The notes beneath the pieces are model-generated. The model did not search any database, was not told the DNA's origin, and saw nothing but the letters and a program-made list of their open reading frames with translations. From Beroe ovata (lineage: Eukaryota; Ctenophora; Nuda; Beroida; Beroidae), in NCBI GenBank assembly GCA_946803715.1, contig CAMPET010000108.1, forward strand, positions 110,845-121,871: a stretch of 11,027 nt of DNA, read 5' to 3'. Each line of letters starts with the position of its first letter. The first letter of the stretch is position 1. This document shows positions 7,739-11,027 of this stretch, piece by piece. Position numbers and translations under genes: made by a program.

Positions 7739-9547
7739 ATGCCGCGTATCTCTTTGCTGCTGCTTGTCTTTGTTTTCCTATCCGTGGTAACAACAGAGAC
7801 TACAGACCGTGATGATGAAGTTGTATGTTCGGGGGCGTTAGAACCCCTCACCCTGGACTTGATCAACAAGATAACCAATCTTCAACAGAGTGGAAGATAC
7901 ACCAAGTTTGTTCACAAACTACTCAGGAAGAGACTACGAGATACCAACTCGAGACTGAGGAAACTGCTGGGCTCCTCTGGTGCAGATCCCCGCAATGAAA
8001 AGGAAGATCCAAACGAATCCCCTCTCTCGACCACTATCGATCACAGATATTTGAACGTCTTGTTCACAGTGGCTGGATCTTCCCGGACCGTTCTGACCTA
8101 TCTCTGGCATTATGGCTTCATCCCTAAAGTACTGGGTCTATCTCGAATAGATTCTGAGAACTTTACCGGTTTTATCACGCCCTGTGATCTTACTAATGCA
8201 ATCACTGAGTTTCAAAAGTTTAATAACATCGTACCGGCCAATGGTATCCTTACCAATGAAACTAGAGCACTGATGGCGTTAGACAGGTGTGGTAATCCTG
8301 ATGTGGAATGTGACACACCAAAGTGCAGGGCAGAGAATGCTGCAGAGGATGAGAAGTTACGGAGGAAGAGGTATGCAGTGAGATCCAGAAAATGGCCGGA
8401 TGAGAATGGTGAGATTGTTCTCAAATACTATTTCCCTCCTGAGAGCATGTACAGTCTGAACGGGTATAACAAGAGACATCACGATAAGTCCATGAAACCT
8501 GATGTGGTGAAGGGGGAAGTGGAAAAAGGTCTTGAGAGGTGGACGAAGTACGTTCCTGTACATTTTGTAGAAGTTGATGACCAGTTTGATGCTGATGTGA
8601 GCATCGAGTTTGGGCAGGATGAGCAGGGACAGATGAATCCTAAGGCTTACTTTGATGGGAGGAATGGTATACTGGCCCACATGTTCTATCCAAGGAGTGG
8701 GAAGATGTATTTGGACGAGGCTGAGAATTTTACTGCCTCTACCACAGGACCAGGAATCAATCTCGAGTTTGTATCTGCACATCAGATGGGCCACGGACTG
8801 GGGATTGAACACACCAATATGGAGGGTAACCTCATGAGACCATACTTCACTGGATACAGGGACGAAATGCTGGGATCAGATGATATTGCAGCAGTTCAGT
8901 CACTGTATAAAGCAGGTACAGGATCAGTTACTCCTCTCACTGCACAGAGAGAGTGCGTGCCTGGTGAATGGAGAGTGCATGAAAGGTGTGTCATGTGTCC
9001 TGTTAACACATACAGTGACACTACAGATGCTGAGCAGTGCACCATGTGTCCCCAGGGTACTACCACACACCACATAGGTGCTACAACCCGTCTTGATTGC
9101 ATGGAAGTGGAACCTGAGTGGCTCAGTGTAGAAAGGGGAGAGAAGATCAATCTTGATATGGAGAAAGGGAGTCTTCAAATAAAGACTAGTGTGGATCTGT
9201 TCAGTAATAAGGACATCAGTGTCAGTCTTTATGGACCAGAGAAGTGGATGGGGTCATTCAGAATCTACTTCAGAAACGGGAAATTGTATTTTGTAATGAG
9301 GGACTGCACATTGACACTCATGCAAATCAATGATTTGCCTAATGATCTTATAACTGGGATTGAGGATGTGTTTGAAGTGTCTGTAACCACTGAATCATTA
9401 ACAATCACCAGCAACAGAATGAAAATACTCGACTATGCATTCAATGAGGCAGAAAGAGAATTGTGTAGCAGCAAATATGCACAACCTGTCAGAGGAATCA
9501 CATTCTGGATTGCTGACACTGCATCAGAAGCTTACAGACAACTGTAG
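7739..9547 (+). CDS. Secreted MMP-like (M10A) pseudoprotease with GCC2/GCC3 module, single exon
   Basis: Matrix metalloproteinases are secreted zinc peptidases that cut extracellular matrix. ATG 7739 is the first ATG after the in-frame TGA at 7718-7720, has A at -3, and gives 602 residues. Signal peptide: residues 1 to about 20 (ISLLLLVFVFLSVV). Peptidoglycan-binding-like prodomain, about 95-181; cysteine switch DRCGNPDV with Cys184; furin site LRRKR ending at 211; catalytic domain about 212-392 with HQMGHGLGIEH at 348-358, Met-turn M366 and closing DDIAAVQSLY (381-390). The three zinc histidines (348, 352, 358) are kept, but the catalytic Glu is Gln349. At the structural zinc site only H314 remains; Q296, Q298 and Y324 stand where H, D and H are expected. 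Residues 406-454 form a Cys-rich GCC2/GCC3 (ephrin-receptor-like) module. Residues 455-602 form a beta-rich domain I cannot name; hemopexin repeats are absent. Sequons such as NFT and NET fit secretion. It is probably not proteolytic; it could bind substrate or inhibitor, or act as a decoy. Confidence 0.92.
   Translation: MPRISLLLLVFVFLSVVTTETTDRDDEVVCSGALEPLTLDLINKITNLQQSGRYTKFVHKLLRKRLRDTNSRLRKLLGSSGADPRNEKEDPNESPLSTTIDHRYLNVLFTVAGSSRTVLTYLWHYGFIPKVLGLSRIDSENFTGFITPCDLTNAITEFQKFNNIVPANGILTNETRALMALDRCGNPDVECDTPKCRAENAAEDEKLRRKRYAVRSRKWPDENGEIVLKYYFPPESMYSLNGYNKRHHDKSMKPDVVKGEVEKGLERWTKYVPVHFVEVDDQFDADVSIEFGQDEQGQMNPKAYFDGRNGILAHMFYPRSGKMYLDEAENFTASTTGPGINLEFVSAHQMGHGLGIEHTNMEGNLMRPYFTGYRDEMLGSDDIAAVQSLYKAGTGSVTPLTAQRECVPGEWRVHERCVMCPVNTYSDTTDAEQCTMCPQGTTTHHIGATTRLDCMEVEPEWLSVERGEKINLDMEKGSLQIKTSVDLFSNKDISVSLYGPEKWMGSFRIYFRNGKLYFVMRDCTLTLMQINDLPNDLITGIEDVFEVSVTTESLTITSNRMKILDYAFNEAERELCSSKYAQPVRGITFWIADTASEAYRQL
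8780..8812 (+). other. Zinc-binding motif with catalytic Glu replaced by Gln
   Basis: Codons at 8780-8812 read H-Q-M-G-H-G-L-G-I-E-H, residues 348-358. The metzincin consensus is HExxHxxGxxH, in which the Glu is the general base that activates water. Here that codon is CAG, one base from GAG. Glu-to-Gln at this position is the change commonly used in laboratory work to abolish MMP activity while keeping the fold. Confidence 0.95.
8954..9100 (+). other. GCC2/GCC3 (ephrin-receptor-like) cysteine module
   Basis: Residues 406-454 show CVPGEW, CVMCPVNTYSD, CTMCPQGTTTHHIGATT and a final Cys. The C.PG..., C..CP..TYSD, C..CP.GTTT..GA...C spacing is typical of GCC2/GCC3 repeats found in ephrin receptors and other extracellular animal proteins. 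It takes the place that hemopexin repeats occupy in most MMPs and may mediate binding. Confidence 0.75.
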
Positions 9548-9767
9548 ATCAGTCAACCAAATATGCTCAGATTTACATTTCATCATGCATGCACATCCCA
9601 CGTTTTAAACAATATTCCATTGATACTATAGAAGTTCATGAACTTATACTATGGGGATACACCTTATCATCAGTTTCCTTATATAAGAAATTTGGTGCAC
9701 ATGCATGCAAAATGCAAATGAATTTTGTCTATCGTTGAGATAATTAGCATGTCGAGAAATGAATTTC
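9548..9767. other. 3' flank of the MMP-like gene
   Basis: There is no canonical AATAAA on the + strand directly after the stop. The flank contains two CATGCATGCA-type words (near 9585 and 9700), a TATATAAG at 9679-9686 and a POU-type octamer ATGCAAAT at 9712-9719. The last two lie about 50 to 90 bp before the CpG-rich block and could belong to a promoter there. They are single motif matches and weak evidence alone. Confidence 0.3.
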
Positions 9768-9963
9768 ATCGCGCGCGGCGCGGCACCCGCCAGACAAATG
9801 AGGCGGTTCGGTGTCATTTTTATACTACAGCAGTCAGCGACGCGGCAAAAATATCGATAGTCATGTTCCCGCGCTGCGTGACCCAAATACTCCGCGCGCG
9901 CTGCGCGTCTCCGTGGTTTCTACGACTTTTCAGTTCACTGAGTAGAACAGGGGCGCGCAACGT
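9768..9963. promoter_or_regulatory. CpG-rich block, possible promoter or inserted element
   Basis: About 27 CpG dinucleotides occur in under 200 bp, including the runs cgcgcgcggcgcgg (from 9770) and ccgcgcgcgctgcgcg (from 9892), in a neighbourhood that is AT-rich and CpG-poor. The edges are abrupt. An open frame crosses it on both strands (about 80 to 93 codons) but has no recognisable protein pattern. It could mark the promoter of an unseen transcript, or a small inserted element. Confidence 0.4.
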
Positions 9964-10688
9964 GTGCACAGATAGTCATTATTGCATATTGGAGCAAGCA
10001 AGTTAAGCAGTTATATATGAAGCAAGCATAAACCTTGTAGGATTTCACCCTACNAAGATAAGCTAATAAGCTATGACAAAGTTGGTTGGACAGCACTTGA
10101 AAAAGGCAATACCATAGGCGGCAGGCGCCCTTTGCCATAGGAAAATCCCATCAAATGATGAATAAGACAAGGTATTTGTTCACAGTGAAACGGAATTTAT
10201 TGTAGCTACAATTGAACACCACAAAATTCACGTGTTTTAATAATAAAAATACGAATTGTTAAATTGCAAACTGCGACTTTTTAAACCGTCAAATCAAAAC
10301 TGTGAAACATAAACAAGTAATAAAATTTAAGTTAAACTTCAAGGAGTAAGATTCATCATGTGTCTCTAATCTATTAAAATGGATCGATCTTCGGACCTTC
10401 ATTAAAGCAAATTAAAATGCAATTATATCGATATAGTATCAAGTATTCATTTAAAGAGATCAATCAATGATGTCCCAATCAAAATCAAACATAATTTTCC
10501 GTCTATTTGGCCAGCTATAGTGAATACTATGGAACGCGTAGAGCGTTACCATAGAGATACCAATAAGCGTGTCGCTAGGGCCATGGTACCATCATCCAGC
10601 TATACCCTGCGCGATGGGCAAGGGCCAGCGAGCAAACCATAGGTCAGTGTCACAGTTCACTCGGAAACAGGAAGTGAAAATTGAAATA
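9964..10688. other. AT-rich stretch without a recognised gene
   Basis: I see no supported exon here. It contains one undetermined base (N at 10054), an AATAAA on the minus strand (TTTATT at 10196-10201) that could end a minus-strand transcript from the right, a long AT-rich tract (about 10200-10500) and a short hairpin at 10527-10554. Confidence 0.45.
10527..10554. other. Short imperfect hairpin
   Basis: The arm CTATGGAACGC (10527-10537) pairs with GCGTTACCATAG (10543-10554) with one bulged T and a 5-nt loop. It lies in otherwise unassigned DNA and is followed by further ccagctata and ccatgg words. There is no run of T after it and no context for a terminator. Role unknown. Confidence 0.5.
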
Positions 10689-10965
10689 TCATGTCTCTCT
10701 CTCTCTTGAAATGATGACATCGATGATGTATGATAGATTGTTCAATGCGCGACCGTGTGTATAGTACAGGAGTAGCAAGGTAGCCCAGAATGAAAACCGA
10801 GGGGGGATGGATGGTGTCATGTTGTCACGTAGATGTGAGACATCACGAGCAATGATGATGACAAAACCAGTTGCCATGACAACACCACATCCCAAAATGG
10901 GGGCGGTGGTTCCCCGCCAACACGATGTCGCACTCTGGGCTTGACGCAGATCAACTGTTACCTTC
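10689..10965 (-). CDS. Possible exon with a transmembrane segment, product unknown
   Basis: On the minus strand a strong acceptor-like sequence, cacactatttcag, ends at 10966 and opens a frame (starting with 1 nt of a split codon) that reads KVTVDLRQAQSATSCW, then a hydrophobic stretch APILGCGVVMATGFVIIIA followed by charged RDVSHLRDN, a typical transmembrane helix with a juxtamembrane segment. A second hydrophobic patch (FWATLLLLYY) follows. The frame stops at 10689 after SRERET, which is encoded by a GA-repeat, so the true exon may end earlier at an unrecognised donor (for example near 10845). If it is the last exon, the minus-strand AATAAA at 10201-10196 could serve it. The gene would begin right of the window. 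This could also be a chance open frame. Confidence 0.3.
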
Positions 10966-10988
10966 CTGAAATAGTGTGTGATTTAGTT

Positions 10989-10995
<7 letters not shown>

Positions 10996-11027
<32 letters not shown>
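10996..11027. repeat. (TG)n microsatellite at the window edge
   Basis: An almost pure TG/GT run begins about 10996 and is cut by the window end, with an impure TG-rich lead-in from 10972. Seen from the possible minus-strand exon it is a CA repeat just upstream of the acceptor, a position where CA repeats can influence splicing through hnRNP L-type proteins. Confidence 0.95.

Noticed and set aside
8357-8812. 151-codon minus-strand frame
   Set aside because: It is a shadow of the MMP-like coding region, whose sense frame carries conserved motifs.
9725-10006. 93-codon + strand frame across the CpG-rich block
   Set aside because: High GC removes stop codons on both strands, the composition looks random (Arg/Ser/Cys-rich), and no motif or splice context supports it.
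10034-10057. Near-perfect 8-bp palindrome (cttgtagg/cctac-N-aag) around the undetermined base
   Set aside because: It is perfect only if the N is a spurious extra base. It is too short to interpret while the base is unknown.

Overview
This window is animal (metazoan) nuclear DNA: genes are split by short introns of about 80 to 890 bp with GT/AG ends, intergenic DNA is AT-rich, and simple repeats are frequent. The protein families (a SHANK scaffold, and a matrix-metalloproteinase-like secreted protein carrying a GCC2/GCC3 cysteine module) together with the compact gene spacing suggest an early-branching animal. A demosponge is my best guess, but this is inference.

Region 1 to 3501 (+ strand) holds the 3' half of a SHANK-family gene. 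I resolve eight phase-consistent exons: a linker exon, a PDZ domain spread over three exons, a short linker over two to three exons, and a C-terminal SAM domain ending in a stop at 3499-3501. Two introns (1 and 4) contain hairpins of about 100 nt, and introns 6 and 7 plus the 3' flank carry an unusual cluster of CACGTG palindromes in short tandem arrays.

Region 3502 to 4317 is an AT-rich gap between two convergent genes. Region 4318 to 7440 (- strand) is an eight-exon gene that I rebuilt from splice signals. All eight junctions keep frame and give a complete 390-residue protein with a polyglutamine run and an acidic tail. I do not recognise its family.

Region 7441 to 7738 is a 298-bp space between the divergent starts of that gene and the next one, and it holds a 40-bp tandem duplication. 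Region 7739 to 9547 (+ strand) is a single-exon gene for a 602-residue secreted MMP-like protein. Its signal peptide, cysteine switch, furin site, three catalytic-zinc histidines and Met-turn are present, but the catalytic glutamate is glutamine (HQxxHxxGxxH) and three of the four structural-zinc ligands are also replaced. It looks like a pseudoprotease, and it ends in a GCC2/GCC3 module plus an unidentified beta-rich domain instead of hemopexin repeats.

Region 9548 to 11027 is mostly noncoding, with a sharp CpG-rich block near 9768-9963, AT-rich DNA, a short hairpin, a possible - strand exon with a transmembrane segment (10689-10965), and a TG microsatellite at the right edge. The genes show no evident shared pathway. 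The most promising leads are the catalytically altered MMP, the two intronic hairpins in SHANK, the compact SHANK linker, and the unrecognised eight-exon gene.
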